A stretch of DNA of 64,000 nt. Origin: CAWGXG01 sp963826505. GTDB lineage: Bacteria > Chloroflexota > Anaerolineae > Aggregatilineales > Aggregatilineaceae. Positions 1-8,701 of the stretch are shown here, piece after piece. Every line of letters begins with the position of its first letter. Position 1 is the stretch's first letter. Below the pieces are notes generated by a model. That model was not told where the DNA came from, made no database searches, and saw only the letters and a program-made list of their open reading frames with translations. The stretch spans positions 1-64,000 of the forward strand of contig CAWGXG010000010.1 in NCBI GenBank assembly GCA_963826505.1, written 5' to 3'. Position numbers and translations under genes: made by a program.

Positions 1-746
1 TCCGCGCCGTCGATCGTGTCTGTACCCAGCGTATCCTTGGGAATAATACACGAGGCCGAGGCTTTGCGGTGATCGGCAAGGTTGCTGAGAATACGCAGAT
101 TGACGCGCCCGCCGGTCAGCTCTTCGATCAGCGGGGCGAGCCGTTCGCAGGTGGTATTGATTGCATTGGCGCCCATCGCGTCGCGCACGTCAAACAGCAC
201 GTGCACGATCAGCATCGGACCAGCGGGCGTTTGAGGAAACGGGCGAACCTCGATCTCACGCGAGCCGCCGCCCAGCTCGACTAGCGTCCGATCGCAGCAG
301 TTCGCCTCCGCCAGCAGGTGATCGCGCGCCTCCCACACGCGGCCCGCCGCCGCGTAGACGTTGTCCACATCGAGCACCTGAATCTGCCCGATCATGACGG
401 GATCGTCCGCCGTGACGATGAAGCCGCCGCCGCTGCGCGCCAACCGCGCCGCATAACTCACACCCGCCACGATGCTCGGTTCTTCAACTACCAGCGGAAT
501 CAAGTAGTCGACGCCGTTAATCAGGAAATTCGTGGCGATCCCGAAGGGCAGCGCGTAGACGCCGACCACGTTCTCGATCATATGCTCGGCCTGGGTCGCG
601 TTCAAACCGGCCAGCCCCAGCAGCACGGCCTGATCATCGCGATTCAGCCCGGCCCACTGCGCCACGATCGCCGCGCGCTCGGGCAGGGGGCGCTTATAAA
701 ATCCGGGCAAGCGCGAAGGACGTCGCCCGCGTGAAGTATCAGTCAT
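1..746 (-). CDS. mvaA: Hydroxymethylglutaryl-CoA reductase, class II (degradative type), 3' end outside window
   Basis: Interconverts HMG-CoA and mevalonate with NAD(P)H, in the mevalonate route of isoprenoid synthesis or in mevalonate use. Translating the minus strand from the ATG at 746 gives 248 codons without a stop to the window edge. The family marks are clear: GFYKRPLPERAA near residue 15, ENVVG around 59, the catalytic-Glu region EEPSIVAG at 88-95, and the cofactor-binding motif DAMGANAIN at 189-197. The family is usually about 420-430 residues, so roughly 40% of the protein lies beyond position 1. A GAGG ribosome site precedes the ATG. Class II is supported by the short N-terminus with no membrane region. 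Direction of flux cannot be read from the sequence. Confidence 0.93.
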   Translation of the reverse strand, partial: MTDTSRGRRPSRLPGFYKRPLPERAAIVAQWAGLNRDDQAVLLGLAGLNATQAEHMIENVVGVYALPFGIATNFLINGVDYLIPLVVEEPSIVAGVSYAARLARSGGGFIVTADDPVMIGQIQVLDVDNVYAAAGRVWEARDHLLAEANCCDRTLVELGGGSREIEVRPFPQTPAGPMLIVHVLFDVRDAMGANAINTTCERLAPLIEELTGGRVNLRILSNLADHRKASASCIIPKDTLGTDTIDGA

Positions 747-958
747 GACAGCCTCGATTCGTCATTAATTATTCTTTAACGACTGCACCCATTTGCATGC
801 CGGGCAGCGTTTGACTAAATTAAGGACTAACAACCTTGGAGTAGGTTACCTGCTTATATAAGTTGCGTAGAAAGACCATTTACGATAAAACAGTTACCTT
901 GGAGATTTGATCGGAATTCAATAGCGTTTTGATCGCCCTTTAATAGGAAGCTGGCACA
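747..958. other. AT-rich divergent intergenic region
   Basis: This 212-base gap separates the divergent HMG-CoA reductase and STAS-like genes and must hold both promoters. It is clearly AT-richer than its surroundings. A 9-base direct repeat, ACCTTGGAG, occurs at 833-841 and 897-905. TATATAAG near 855-862 could be a -10 region. No single promoter could be fixed with confidence. Confidence 0.4.
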
Positions 959-1438
959 ATGAAGATAAGATCCGAGGCTTCGCAAAGGTTATGGTCAGGG
1001 TGCCGAGAAAGTGCACCCGCTGGGGAGAGAACCCGAATGATAGCGCCCTCGGACAGCCAGATGACATCATTTTCTACCAACATATTGCCCGATGGGGTCT
1101 GTATTATCTATCTCAACAGCCAGCTTCTACCGGCCCACGCATCGGCCATTGTGCGCACCATCCAGACCCACATTAGCCAGGGCCAGGTTTGCGGATTGAT
1201 GCTCGACGTGCGCGATGCAGCGTTGTTGAGCATTGTGCGCCTCGCCAGCTTGCTCGACATGCTGAGCGCTCAACATCTTCCGCTGGCTGTGCTGTTCGGC
1301 AGCCCAACTCAATACCAGCTCGCGGGCCTGCTGCATAACACACTCGTCAACAAAGCGCGGGTCGCGTACTTCCTGGATTACGAGGACGCCCATGCTTTTC
1401 TCATGCGCGCCCAGCACCCCCCCAGCAATCTCTCATAA
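959..1438 (+). CDS. STAS-like hypothetical protein
   Basis: A 159-residue soluble protein that I cannot assign to a named family with certainty. From about residue 40 it alternates short beta strands and amphipathic helices (DGVCIIYLNSQLLPAHA, then CGLMLDVRDAALLSIVRLASLLDML, then LPLAVLFG). This resembles STAS or anti-sigma-antagonist folds, where a conserved turn lies near LMLDVRDAAL. No catalytic motif is visible. AGGAAG lies eight bases before the ATG at 959 and supports this start, although internal ATGs at 1037 and 1061 are possible. The first 30 residues look less conserved-like than the rest. It stands alone, divergent from HMG-CoA reductase and convergent with the AI-2E permease. Confidence 0.6.
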   Translation: MKIRSEASQRLWSGCRESAPAGERTRMIAPSDSQMTSFSTNILPDGVCIIYLNSQLLPAHASAIVRTIQTHISQGQVCGLMLDVRDAALLSIVRLASLLDMLSAQHLPLAVLFGSPTQYQLAGLLHNTLVNKARVAYFLDYEDAHAFLMRAQHPPSNLS

Positions 1439-1455
1439 GCCGCGGAATCCCCGAT

Positions 1456-2802
1456 TTAATCCCGCCCTAACAGCGTCCGAAGCAGCGCCAATCCTTGAGC
1501 CACCGTCAGCGCCAAAATCGCCACCCAAACAGCTTGCTGTCCGCGCGCCACGCCTTCGAGAGCGGGTGATGCGGGCGTCACGATCTCCACGATCTCGCCG
1601 TCATCCGCCGCGAACAGATCGCGCCCTTCGGCCCGGCCCAACGCTGCCGCTCCCGGTGAGAGCACTTCCGGGCGGTACACGTCGCTGGTTACCAGCGTGA
1701 AGTTGGTACCGTCGGGGCGGGCCTGCGTCACGAGGTGAGCACCGCGTGCGTTCAGCACATCGTGGACGTAGATTTCGCGGACCAGCACCATCGCCACGAT
1801 CGCCAACGGCAAGGCTAACAGCACGCCCATGAAGCCAAACAGCGCCGCGCCCACGATCTGCGCGACCAGGATCGTCGCCGCCGGGATCGAAATCTGGCGG
1901 CTCATGATACGCGGCATGATGACGTTGCTCTGCACCTGCTGCACGACCAGGTAGGCCAGCACGGTGAACGGCACCAGGATCGGGTCTTCGGACAGCGCGA
2001 TGATCACCGCCGGGACAACCGCGATAATCGATCCGAAATTGGGGATGAATTCCATCAGGCCGGAGATCACGCCGAGCGCCGCCGCGTTGGGCAGCCCCAG
2101 CACCAGTCCGGTCACCAGCGCGATCAGCGTGCCGCTCATGGTCATCGAGATCAACTGCCCGACAAACCAGCGCTGCAGCATGGCCGCGAGCTGTTCAAAG
2201 ATTTCCAGCGCGCGGGGCCGGTAGCCGCGCGGGACCAGCGTCAGCAGCCCTTCGAGGTAGCTGGCTGGCTCGGTGACAAAGAATACCGCGATGAAAAAGG
2301 TGAAGACCGAGCTCGTGATCGCGCCGCCCACCCCGCTGAGAAACGGGAAAATGTTGCGCGTCAGCTTGGCAGCCTGGTTGATCACGAAATCCTTGATGTC
2401 ACCATCGGTGATCGTGTCCCATTCGATCTTGGGCAGCCAGTCATTTTCGGCCGCCTGCGCGTCGTACTGCACCTGCGCCGAATCGATAAACGTGGGCAGC
2501 TTGTCCACCAGATCGGATACCTGCGACACCAGAACCGGGACGATCACCACCAGCAGCGCGACCAGGATCACGACCGTGCCGACCAGGGCCACGCCGATGC
2601 TCAGACCCCGGCTCAATCCCAATCGCTGCAAACGGTTGGCTGGCACTTGCAGCACGATAGCCAGGATGATCGCCAGAAAAGTCAGCAAAAAGATGTCGCG
2701 CAGAGTCCAAAACGCCAGAAACAGCGTTCCAAGCAGCAGCGCGACGAATACGCGCAGCGTCCAGTCCCCCAGCGTGAGGCGCTCCGTTACAGGCTGCATC
2801 AA
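1456..2802 (-). CDS. AI-2E family transporter (UPF0118/PF01594-type permease)
   Basis: A 448-residue inner-membrane protein of the AI-2 exporter/TqsA-like permease family. It has two N-terminal membrane helices (about 15-55), a third at 65-90, an extracellular stretch (about 90-165), then the conserved run of helices at about 165-350 with the typical LGLPNAAALGVISGLMEFIPNFGSIIAVVPAVIIAL and VVQQVQSNVIMPRIMS blocks. A hydrophilic tail (355-420) and an extra C-terminal hydrophobic segment (425-443) follow; the last is unusual for the family. Substrate is unknown: members export autoinducer-2 or act as Na+/H+ antiporters. The 70-residue membrane protein upstream is on the same strand, ten bases away, so the two are probably co-transcribed. 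Confidence 0.88.
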   Translation of the reverse strand: MMQPVTERLTLGDWTLRVFVALLLGTLFLAFWTLRDIFLLTFLAIILAIVLQVPANRLQRLGLSRGLSIGVALVGTVVILVALLVVIVPVLVSQVSDLVDKLPTFIDSAQVQYDAQAAENDWLPKIEWDTITDGDIKDFVINQAAKLTRNIFPFLSGVGGAITSSVFTFFIAVFFVTEPASYLEGLLTLVPRGYRPRALEIFEQLAAMLQRWFVGQLISMTMSGTLIALVTGLVLGLPNAAALGVISGLMEFIPNFGSIIAVVPAVIIALSEDPILVPFTVLAYLVVQQVQSNVIMPRIMSRQISIPAATILVAQIVGAALFGFMGVLLALPLAIVAMVLVREIYVHDVLNARGAHLVTQARPDGTNFTLVTSDVYRPEVLSPGAAALGRAEGRDLFAADDGEIVEIVTPASPALEGVARGQQAVWVAILALTVAQGLALLRTLLGRD

Positions 2803-2812
2803 GATGTCCGCC

Positions 2813-3025
2813 CTAGACCGCGATCTTGTCCAGGAGCAGAAGCAGGAAAAAGCCGCCCAGGCTGGTCAGCATAAAACAGCCAATCGACACAAACATGCGC
2901 TCTGCGGCGGTCATGCCAAACATCTTGTCGCTGTGGACTTCGCCCGCCAGATACGACTCATACGCGTCGACTTTGACGTCTTCCTCTAAGGCAGACCGGC
3001 GAAGAGAATCAAGATCGTCAGACAT
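2813..3025 (-). CDS. Small single-span membrane protein
   Basis: A 70-residue protein of unknown function. Its first 48 residues are charged (MSDDLDSLRRSALEEDVKV); a C-terminal hydrophobic segment, FVSIGCFMLTSLGGFFLLLLL, forms one or two membrane helices. The ATG at 3025 is preferred over longer in-frame starts because GGGAGG lies seven bases before it and the upstream codons have no protein-like composition. It ends ten bases before the AI-2E permease and is likely in the same transcript. Confidence 0.6.
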   Translation of the reverse strand: MSDDLDSLRRSALEEDVKVDAYESYLAGEVHSDKMFGMTAAERMFVSIGCFMLTSLGGFFLLLLLDKIAV

Positions 3026-3129
3026 GCGTTGCCTCCCACACTGCGTCAATCCGGTGATACGCCCTAGCATACTGAAAAAACGCCCGCGCGCCAACACTTG
3101 CCCATCGACCGCGCAGGGACAGGCGACAA

Positions 3130-3245
3130 GCGCAGCAGAGAGCCGCAAGGAGAGCACAGAGAAAAACAGGGGTGTCTTCCACTATTGCTCTGCTCTTTGT
3201 CATCCGTTCTTCTCCGTGTTTCTCTTTGGTCTGAAGCTTTTTACC
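3130..3245. repeat. Intergenic repeat, CAGAGAAAAACAGG family (copy S1)
   Basis: The gap holds CACAGAGAAAAACAGGGG followed by TTCTTCTCCGTGTTTCTCTTTGG. The same CACAGAGAAAAACAGG string recurs near 6750 and a variant near 62870, each time between genes and paired with a CTCTGTG/CTCCGTG arm. Confidence 0.6.
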
Positions 3246-3260
3246 CCTACACGACGCCTA

Positions 3261-4920
3261 TTAGCCTTGCGGCAAGGGCGCGCCTTTGGCGTACAGCCCG
3301 GCTTCGACGTAATCCCACATGCCGTCTTTCTGCGCGTAGAACCACACCATAAACGCGTTCCCGCTGAGATTAAACATCGAACCTTCGCAGCACTGGTTGT
3401 GGATCACCTCGCTGAAGCGGTACGGCTCGATCGTCGTGCAGGCGTACGACATCGCGATCTGCCCGCCCTGCTGGAAGAAATAGAAGGGCTGCCCGCCGAT
3501 CAACTGCCAGCCGAATGCCGCTTCATACCCCGCCTGCGCGCTGAGACTCTGGCCGTCGATAATGATGTCGTTTTCCAACTCGAGCACCCAATGTCCGTCC
3601 CAGGACCACAGCCCTTTGGTCGGCGGCTCGACGAACGGCCCGTCAGGAATGACGGTGTACACCACCTGCCCGGCGCGCACCACGTCGAACTGGCCGCTGT
3701 CCCAGTTGGCGGCGACCTCGACCAGATCGTCGCCCACATAGACCGGCGCGATATAGGCCCACGTCGCGATATTCACATTGGCGACCGTGTCCGGCACGAC
3801 GAGCAGCGTCGCGGGCGCGGACATGGCATCCAGCACCAGCCGAAAATCCGTGTCCAGAAGCGTTCACCGCGATCGGCCAGACGTGTGTCACGTCCGGGAT
3901 CAGCTCCAGGCCGCCGATGTTCAGCGAGAAATAGTCACCGTTGGGGTCCAGGCTGTAGCCCCACGGTGCGATCACATCGTTGGGAGCAGCGATCAGGCTG
4001 GACGCGTCCGGCTCGCGCCACGCGCGGCGCAGGTCCAGCACCGGACCCGGCAGACGCTGGCGAAACTCAAAATGATCGGGACGGTCTTCCGCCGCCGATA
4101 CCAGCGGGTAGTCCTCCACCACCAGCGCGTAGCCACTCTGGCATCCGGTCAGCGCACCCCCGCTCTGATCACCGCCGCCAGCTTGATCCCCACCGCTCTG
4201 GTCGCTCCCGCCGGATTGATCCCCACCGGACGTGACATCGACCTCGCCAGTCATCTTGATTGTGTCCACAAACCCGGCGAAGTCCCACCCGCTGCCGCCG
4301 ATCAACACGTCGGTCAGTACGGCAGGCCGAGGCAGCGGATTGCCCTGCGTATCGACCCACTGGACGGGCGAGAACACGTCAAACAGCACTTGCGTCGACT
4401 GCCCGGCGGACACCAGCATGAAGTTTTTCAACTGCGTGCTGCCGTCATGCTGGGAGAGAAAGCCATACGTCCATTCGAACGGTTGGCCCGCCGTGTCCAG
4501 GAAGCGCAGCGTCACCTTGACCGGATACTCGCCCGTGCCCGCGTGCGAATCGCTCCACCAGCCGCTGTTGAGCAGTGTGTGTGCGTTGACGGCCAGTTCC
4601 AGTTGGAGCAGCAGCCGCGCGTAGCCACTCACGTCGGCGTTGACGGTTTGCCGGGCGGACACTGCTGCGCCGTTGTTGCCGCTGCCGGTGCGTTCCCAGG
4701 CCAACCGGCTGCGGCCCGATACGGCGTCGCCCTCGACGCCCATCCAACAGCCTGAGCATGTCTCCGCCATTGTCCAGAATTCCATGTTCTGCTCGAAATC
4801 GCCGTTGTGAATCAGCTCATCGCCACCCTGAGCATGCGCGCCGCCCGGCATCATGGCGGCCCAGCCCACCACCAGAATCGCCCAAACCGCTACCAGGAGA
4901 AACGCCCCGATTTTTCGCAT
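3261..4920 (-). CDS. Secreted protein of unknown function (one frameshift)
   Basis: A signal peptide (MRKIGAFLLVAVWAILVVGWAAMMPGGAHA, in two parts around residue 20) is followed by a carbohydrate-binding-like beta-sandwich start (GGDELIHNGDFEQNMEFW), a Gly/Ser/Gln/Asp linker made of SGGDQ repeats (about residues 235-260), and a second beta-rich domain. The ATG at 4920 has GGAGGA upstream. The frame breaks near 3850-3865: the upstream frame reads through VTHVWPIAVNAS and the conserved-looking continuation LDTDFRLVLDAM is in another frame, so one base is missing or added. Total length would be about 550 residues. The NGDFE start is typical of extracellular sugar-binding modules, but the role is unknown. 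Confidence 0.62.
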
Positions 4921-4964
4921 GGTGTTTATCCTCCTCGCACTCCTGATATGACTCACGTGCTTCT

Positions 4965-4970
4965 ATTGTA
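4965..4970 (-). promoter_or_regulatory. Candidate -10 element for the secreted protein
   Basis: On the minus strand TACAAT lies 44 bases before the ATG at 4920. The -35 region, near 4988-4993, is poor. This is a weak but position-consistent call. Confidence 0.35.
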
Positions 4971-5036
4971 AGCCCGATGCAGCGCGGGCGAAATCGGATC
5001 TCCTACACATTTTTAATGATAAATCTCACGCAAATC

Positions 5037-5045
5037 TGTTATATT
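5037..5045 (+). promoter_or_regulatory. Candidate extended -10 promoter of the folate cluster
   Basis: TGTTATATT matches the extended -10 form TGnTATAAT with one mismatch and lies in the AT-rich stretch about 105 bases before folE. No clear -35 was found, which extended -10 promoters tolerate. Confidence 0.35.
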
Positions 5046-5150
5046 TCTTAACCAACCTTAATGTATTCTCGCTATCCTTTATCAGTTATGTGGCATCTAA
5101 GGGATTAAAGTGAGCATTTCACTTCAGGCCAATCGCAAAGGATGGGGACA

Positions 5151-5840
5151 ATGACAACGGGCGAGAACGGAATCGGCAGCAACGATCACCACAACGGCAA
5201 CGGCGCTCACGGTTACGACGACCCGATCTACGACATCGCGGAGCAGATCTGCACGCAGGAGTTTGAGGCGCTGGACGCAACGGCGGCCATCGAAGATGCT
5301 GTGCGGCTGATTCTGCTCAATGTAGGCGAAGACCCGGAACGCGACGGCCTGCTACGCACGCCGCACCGCGTCGCCAAGATGTATGGCGAACTGCTCGAAG
5401 GTTACCAACAGAATGTCGAAACCATCATCAACGGCGCGCTGTTTGATGTGGAGTACGGCGAAGGTGAGATGGTGGTCGTCGCCAATATCGAATATTCCTC
5501 GATGTGCGAGCACCACATGTTGCCTTTCACCGGCAAGGCGCATATCGCCTACATCCCACGGGACAAAGTCGTCGGGCTGAGTAAGATTCCGCGCATCGTG
5601 GATATGTTCGCGCGCCGCCTGCAAATTCAAGAACGCATGACCAACGAAATCGCGGACGCGCTGGAAAGCGCGCTCAACCCGCTGGGCGTGATGATCGTGG
5701 TCGAAGGTCAACACAGCTGCGCGGCGCTGCGCGGCGTCAAGAAGCACGGCGTCAACATGGTCACGACTGCCAAGCGCGGCGAGTTCCGCACGCAGGCCGA
5801 TCTGCGCGACGAATTTTACCGCCTGGCAGGTATCCGGTAG
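5151..5840 (+). CDS. folE: GTP cyclohydrolase I
   Basis: Converts GTP to 7,8-dihydroneopterin triphosphate, the first step of folate and pterin synthesis. Zinc ligands are present: C119 and H122 in SMCEHHMLPF, and C190 in GQHSCAALRG. The core runs from about residue 45 to the end, and the N-terminal 40 residues (rich in N, G and H) are a variable extension. Length, 229 residues, is normal. I prefer the ATG at 5151 over that at 5142 because AAGGA then sits at proper spacing. It heads a plus-strand run with an SDR, folB and folK, which fits a folate operon. Confidence 0.96.
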   Translation: MTTGENGIGSNDHHNGNGAHGYDDPIYDIAEQICTQEFEALDATAAIEDAVRLILLNVGEDPERDGLLRTPHRVAKMYGELLEGYQQNVETIINGALFDVEYGEGEMVVVANIEYSSMCEHHMLPFTGKAHIAYIPRDKVVGLSKIPRIVDMFARRLQIQERMTNEIADALESALNPLGVMIVVEGQHSCAALRGVKKHGVNMVTTAKRGEFRTQADLRDEFYRLAGIR

Positions 5841-5852
5841 GGAAAGCCTCCT

Positions 5853-5895
5853 TCCCCGGCCCTTCCCCCACGCGCTGGAGGAAGGGAGAGGGGAT
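5853..5895. repeat. GC-rich palindromic intergenic repeat (copy R1)
   Basis: CCTTCCCCCACGCGCTGGAG followed by GAAGGGAGAGGGG forms an imperfect inverted repeat between folE and the SDR gene. It belongs to the dispersed CCCCTC...CGCG...GAGGGG family found about nine times in this window. Confidence 0.6.
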
Positions 5896-5969
5896 GCAAA
5901 CGCGGTATCATAGGCAACAGGCGGGGATGGCTCGAGCAATCCCCGAACTGTGTCCGAGGGGGGAACATC

Positions 5970-6734
5970 ATGCAGCTTCGCGATAAAGTCGTAGTGGTGA
6001 CCGGCAGCGCCCACCGTGTCGGCAAGGCGATCGCGCTGGCGCTGGCGCGCGAAGGCGCGCACGTCGTCGTGCATTACGGCGGGTCCGAGGATGCGGCGCG
6101 CGATACCGTCGCCGAGATCAAATCGCTCGGCGTGCGCGCCATCCGCGTGCAGGCCGACCTGGGTAATCCGGCCCAGATCGAGACACTGTTCCAGACCATC
6201 GACAACGAATTCGGGCGGCTGGACGTACTGGTCAACAGCGCGTCGAACTTCGTCAAGCAGCCGTTCGACACGGTCACCGTCGACGATTGGAAAACGGTCA
6301 TGCAGGTCAATCTGCGCGCGCCGTTTTTTTGCACGCAGCAGGCCGCCCGCCTGATGCGCCGCACGCCACGCCCCGCCGACCAACCCGCACTGATCGTCAA
6401 CATCGCCGATCTCGCCGGGGTGCATCCCTGGGCGGACTTCGTACAGCACGGCGTCAGCAAGGCCGGTCTGATCCACCTGACGCGCATCAGCGCGGTGGAA
6501 CTGGCCCCGGACATCCGCGTCAACGCGATCGCGCCGGGTGCGATCCTGCCGCCCAGCGGCATGGACCCCGACGGCGAGCGCTGGCAGCACCTGGGCGAAC
6601 GCGTGCCGCTCAAACGCACGGGTAACCCGGGCTTCGTCGGACAAACGGTGGTCTTCTTGGCCGCGAATGATTACATCACCGGCGCGCTGATCCCGGTCGA
6701 TGGCGGCGAGCACCTGATCGGCGCGTTGGAATAA
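5970..6734 (+). CDS. Pteridine-reductase-like SDR oxidoreductase (PTR1/FolM-like)
   Basis: A 254-residue short-chain dehydrogenase with the Rossmann motif TGSAHRVG (residues 11-18). The Arg in place of the usual Gly is typical of pteridine reductases. In place of the catalytic Ser it has Asp (NIADLAG, D147), as in PTR1 and FolM. The YxxxK motif is altered: the sequence is H160-G-V-S-K164, so the catalytic Tyr is His. NAG-type motif is NSASNF. GGGGGGAA precedes the ATG. Lying between folE and folB it probably reduces a pterin or dihydrofolate with NADPH, perhaps replacing dihydrofolate reductase, but the His substitution leaves activity open. Confidence 0.85.
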   Translation: MQLRDKVVVVTGSAHRVGKAIALALAREGAHVVVHYGGSEDAARDTVAEIKSLGVRAIRVQADLGNPAQIETLFQTIDNEFGRLDVLVNSASNFVKQPFDTVTVDDWKTVMQVNLRAPFFCTQQAARLMRRTPRPADQPALIVNIADLAGVHPWADFVQHGVSKAGLIHLTRISAVELAPDIRVNAIAPGAILPPSGMDPDGERWQHLGERVPLKRTGNPGFVGQTVVFLAANDYITGALIPVDGGEHLIGALE

Positions 6735-6744
6735 AGAACAGGTC

Positions 6745-6950
6745 ACAGAGAAAAACAGGAGAAAAGCCGGAGGACACAGAGTTTCTCAGTTTGCGTTCTC
6801 TGTGCCCTCCTTCAATCTCCGTGGTCTCAGTGGCTCGCTTTTGCTTTTCTGATTTGCTTTTTGTGTGGGTTAGTATTTGGGGGTGTGTTTTGTTTGTGAG
6901 TCTTCAATCTCCGTGGTCCTCAGTGGCTCGCTTTTGCTTTTCGTTGTTCG
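6745..6950. repeat. Intergenic repeat, CAGAGAAAAACAGG family with an internal direct duplication (copy S2)
   Basis: The region starts with CACAGAGAAAAACAGG and then carries two near-identical copies of a ~40-base unit, at 6810-6849 and 6902-6942, both beginning CTTCAATCTCCGTGGT and ending CTCGCTTTTGCTTTTC; one has a single extra C. The ORF running through it is non-coding in appearance. Confidence 0.75.
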
Positions 6951-6968
6951 CTGAAGGAGTAACGCCAC

Positions 6969-7337
6969 GTGCCCGCATACGATAAAATCCTGGTCAAGGA
7001 CCTGCTGCTGCGCGGCATCATCGGGCTAAACGACTGGGAGCGCGAAAAACAGCAGGACATCCTGATCAACCTGACCCTGTTCACCGACATGCGCCGCGCC
7101 GGCAAGTCCGACAACCCCGACGACATCCTCAACTATCGCACCATCACCAAGGCGATCATTGAGGCAGTGGAGGGATCGCAGTATTATCTGGTGGAGGCAT
7201 TAGCGACCGCGATCGCGCGCATTTGCATTACGCGCGGCGCAGAACGCGTCATCGTGCGCGTGGAAAAACCGGGTGCGCTGCGCTTTGCGCGGTCGGTGGG
7301 CGTGGAGATCGAACGAGAGCGAGGCGATTTTGAGTAA
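6969..7337 (+). CDS. folB: Dihydroneopterin aldolase
   Basis: Cleaves 7,8-dihydroneopterin to 6-hydroxymethyl-dihydropterin and glycolaldehyde. The 122-residue protein has the family's DKILVKDLLLRGIIGLNDWEREKQQ start with E24, the LNYRTITKAI block with Y56, E76 in LVEALA, and the catalytic Lys in VRVEKPGALRFA (K100). The start is GTG at 6969, with AAGGAG at 6954-6959; no ATG fits. It follows the SDR after a repeat-filled gap and overlaps folK by eight bases, so folB and folK are translationally coupled. Confidence 0.95.
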   Translation: MPAYDKILVKDLLLRGIIGLNDWEREKQQDILINLTLFTDMRRAGKSDNPDDILNYRTITKAIIEAVEGSQYYLVEALATAIARICITRGAERVIVRVEKPGALRFARSVGVEIERERGDFE

Positions 7338-7875
7338 GCTTGATTCACCGCAGCGGGCCGTGATTACGCTCGGCTCCAACATCGATGCAGAAACCAACCT
7401 GGCACGGGCGATGGTGATGCTGCGCCAGAATTATCACTTGGCGATTCTGAGCGTGTCCCGCGTTTACGAGTCCGTGCCTATCGCGGCGACAGGCAGCGTC
7501 GCGCCGGACCAACCCGCGTTTCTCAACGCGGCGATCCTGGTCGAGACGGACTATCACCCGCCGCTGCCGCTCAAATTCAATGTGCTGCGCTTCATCGAGG
7601 AATGTCTGGGCCGCGTGCGGAGTGAGGATCGCTTCGCGCCGCGCCCGATCGATCTGGATCTCGTGCTGTACGCCAACCACGTGCTGGAATCGCCGCACCT
7701 GACGCTGCCCGATCCCGACCTGCTGACGCGCGCCCACGTCGCGCTGCCGGTGGCCGATGTCGTGCCGGAGCAGCGCCACCCGCTCACCGGGCAGACGTTC
7801 GCGGAGATCGCGGCGGTGTGCGTGGACAGTACGGGTATCACCGTGCGTGACGATCTCGATCTGGCCGTGTGGTAG
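7330..7875 (+). CDS. folK: 2-amino-4-hydroxy-6-hydroxymethyldihydropteridine pyrophosphokinase
   Basis: Transfers pyrophosphate from ATP to 6-hydroxymethyl-dihydropterin, the step after FolB. The 181-residue protein shows LGSN (14-17), the pterin-binding FLNAAILVET, and the metal/ATP motif RFAPRPIDLDLVLY with Asp108 and Asp110. I place the start at TTG 7330 (MSKLDSPQRAVITLGSN), preceded by GAGGCG and overlapping the folB stop; an upstream ATG at 7273 would read 19 codons of folB out of frame. It ends four bases from the convergent HD gene, leaving no room for a terminator. folP, the next step, is not in the window. Confidence 0.94.
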   Translation: MSKLDSPQRAVITLGSNIDAETNLARAMVMLRQNYHLAILSVSRVYESVPIAATGSVAPDQPAFLNAAILVETDYHPPLPLKFNVLRFIEECLGRVRSEDRFAPRPIDLDLVLYANHVLESPHLTLPDPDLLTRAHVALPVADVVPEQRHPLTGQTFAEIAAVCVDSTGITVRDDLDLAVW

Positions 7876-7878
7876 CGC

Positions 7879-8610
7879 TTAAGTTTCCCTGGCGGTCCCA
7901 TTCGCCAGAGGCAGCAGCCACGCCTGAAACGTCTTCTTGCTGGCCGCGAGATCTTGACTGAGTGGGAAGCGCATTCCCGGAAAATGGCGCGCATCGTCGG
8001 CCACGCGCCACAGCGCGTCCGACAACCAACCACGATGCGTCCCGGTCGATACGCGGCGCACAATCCCCGCCGCGCCGATTTTGTCCAGCTTATCTGCGTC
8101 ATGCAGAATATCGGCCAGCACGCCGCCACCGCGTTTGCGGATAGCGGCCTGAATCGCCCGGATGTCCGCGGGCGGGAAGTGTTCGCGCAAAACACGGCCG
8201 GCGAAGGCCGCGCCCACGTCTTCGTGCGGCTCCCCCGTGCGAAACTCGTCCAGCTTGGCGACGTCGTGACACATGCCCAGCGCGAAAGCCAGCGCCGGGT
8301 CAACCCCGGCTTCGTCGGCCAGCGCCACGGCCACGCCCGTCACGCGCAGGATGTGCGCCCACAGGTGCGGCCAGCCGGGATGCCACGCCGCCAGCCGTCC
8401 GCGCACCTGTTCGGCGAGATCGGCGGAAAACGCATCGGGCGGATCGGCGTCGAACCACTCGTCAGCAAGCTGGTTCACGAAGCGCTCCGCCAGCGGTGAC
8501 GCCTCGTCACCAGACAGGCGCTCCGCCCACGCGCCAACCGAATCCAGCGGACGATCTGCGCCCGCCAACAGTCCATCCAGCAACGTCTGTATTTCGGACA
8601 ACTCAGCCAT
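7879..8610 (-). CDS. HD domain phosphohydrolase
   Basis: A 243-residue soluble protein with an HD metal-dependent phosphohydrolase domain: H86 in HLWAHILRVTGVAVALA, H115-D116 in GMCHDVAKLDEF, and a distal Asp in ILHDADKLDKIG. The layout (H...HD...H/D) matches nucleotide-cleaving HD hydrolases, although the substrate cannot be told. The ATG at 8610 follows a GAAGGGA site and is preferred to the upstream in-frame ATG at 8637. It runs convergent with the folate genes, so a functional link to pterin metabolism is only positional. Confidence 0.82.
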   Translation of the reverse strand: MAELSEIQTLLDGLLAGADRPLDSVGAWAERLSGDEASPLAERFVNQLADEWFDADPPDAFSADLAEQVRGRLAAWHPGWPHLWAHILRVTGVAVALADEAGVDPALAFALGMCHDVAKLDEFRTGEPHEDVGAAFAGRVLREHFPPADIRAIQAAIRKRGGGVLADILHDADKLDKIGAAGIVRRVSTGTHRGWLSDALWRVADDARHFPGMRFPLSQDLAASKKTFQAWLLPLANGTARET

Positions 8611-8692
8611 AGATTTCGGGTTTCCCTTCGGATGCATTCAGTGTTTCATTAAGTTTAAATTTTCTTAACTACTATAAAATTTATTTAATGAC

Positions 8693-8701
8693 TGCTATAC
8701 T
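8693..8701 (+). promoter_or_regulatory. Extended -10 promoter of the CHAD gene
   Basis: TGCTATACT matches TGnTATAAT with one mismatch. It sits in a very AT-rich stretch (8645-8700) and implies a 5' leader of about 120 bases before the ATG at 8830. Confidence 0.5.

Noticed and set aside
69..734. Plus-strand open frames over the first 750 bases
   Set aside because: They are antisense to HMG-CoA reductase, which has clear family motifs on the minus strand.
2826..4235. A 469-residue plus-strand open frame
   Set aside because: It is antisense to the secreted protein gene and has the Arg/Pro/His-rich composition of a shadow frame.
4150..4235. SGGDQ tandem repeats as a possible CRISPR or VNTR
   Set aside because: They are short codon repeats forming a protein linker, with no spacers.
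4921..5150. A folate-sensing riboswitch upstream of folE
   Set aside because: The region is AT-rich and has no visible paired elements of the tetrahydrofolate riboswitch; a covariance search would be decisive.
6791..6985. Open frame in the gap before folB
   Set aside because: It consists of the duplicated 40-base repeat; no ribosome site and no conserved composition.
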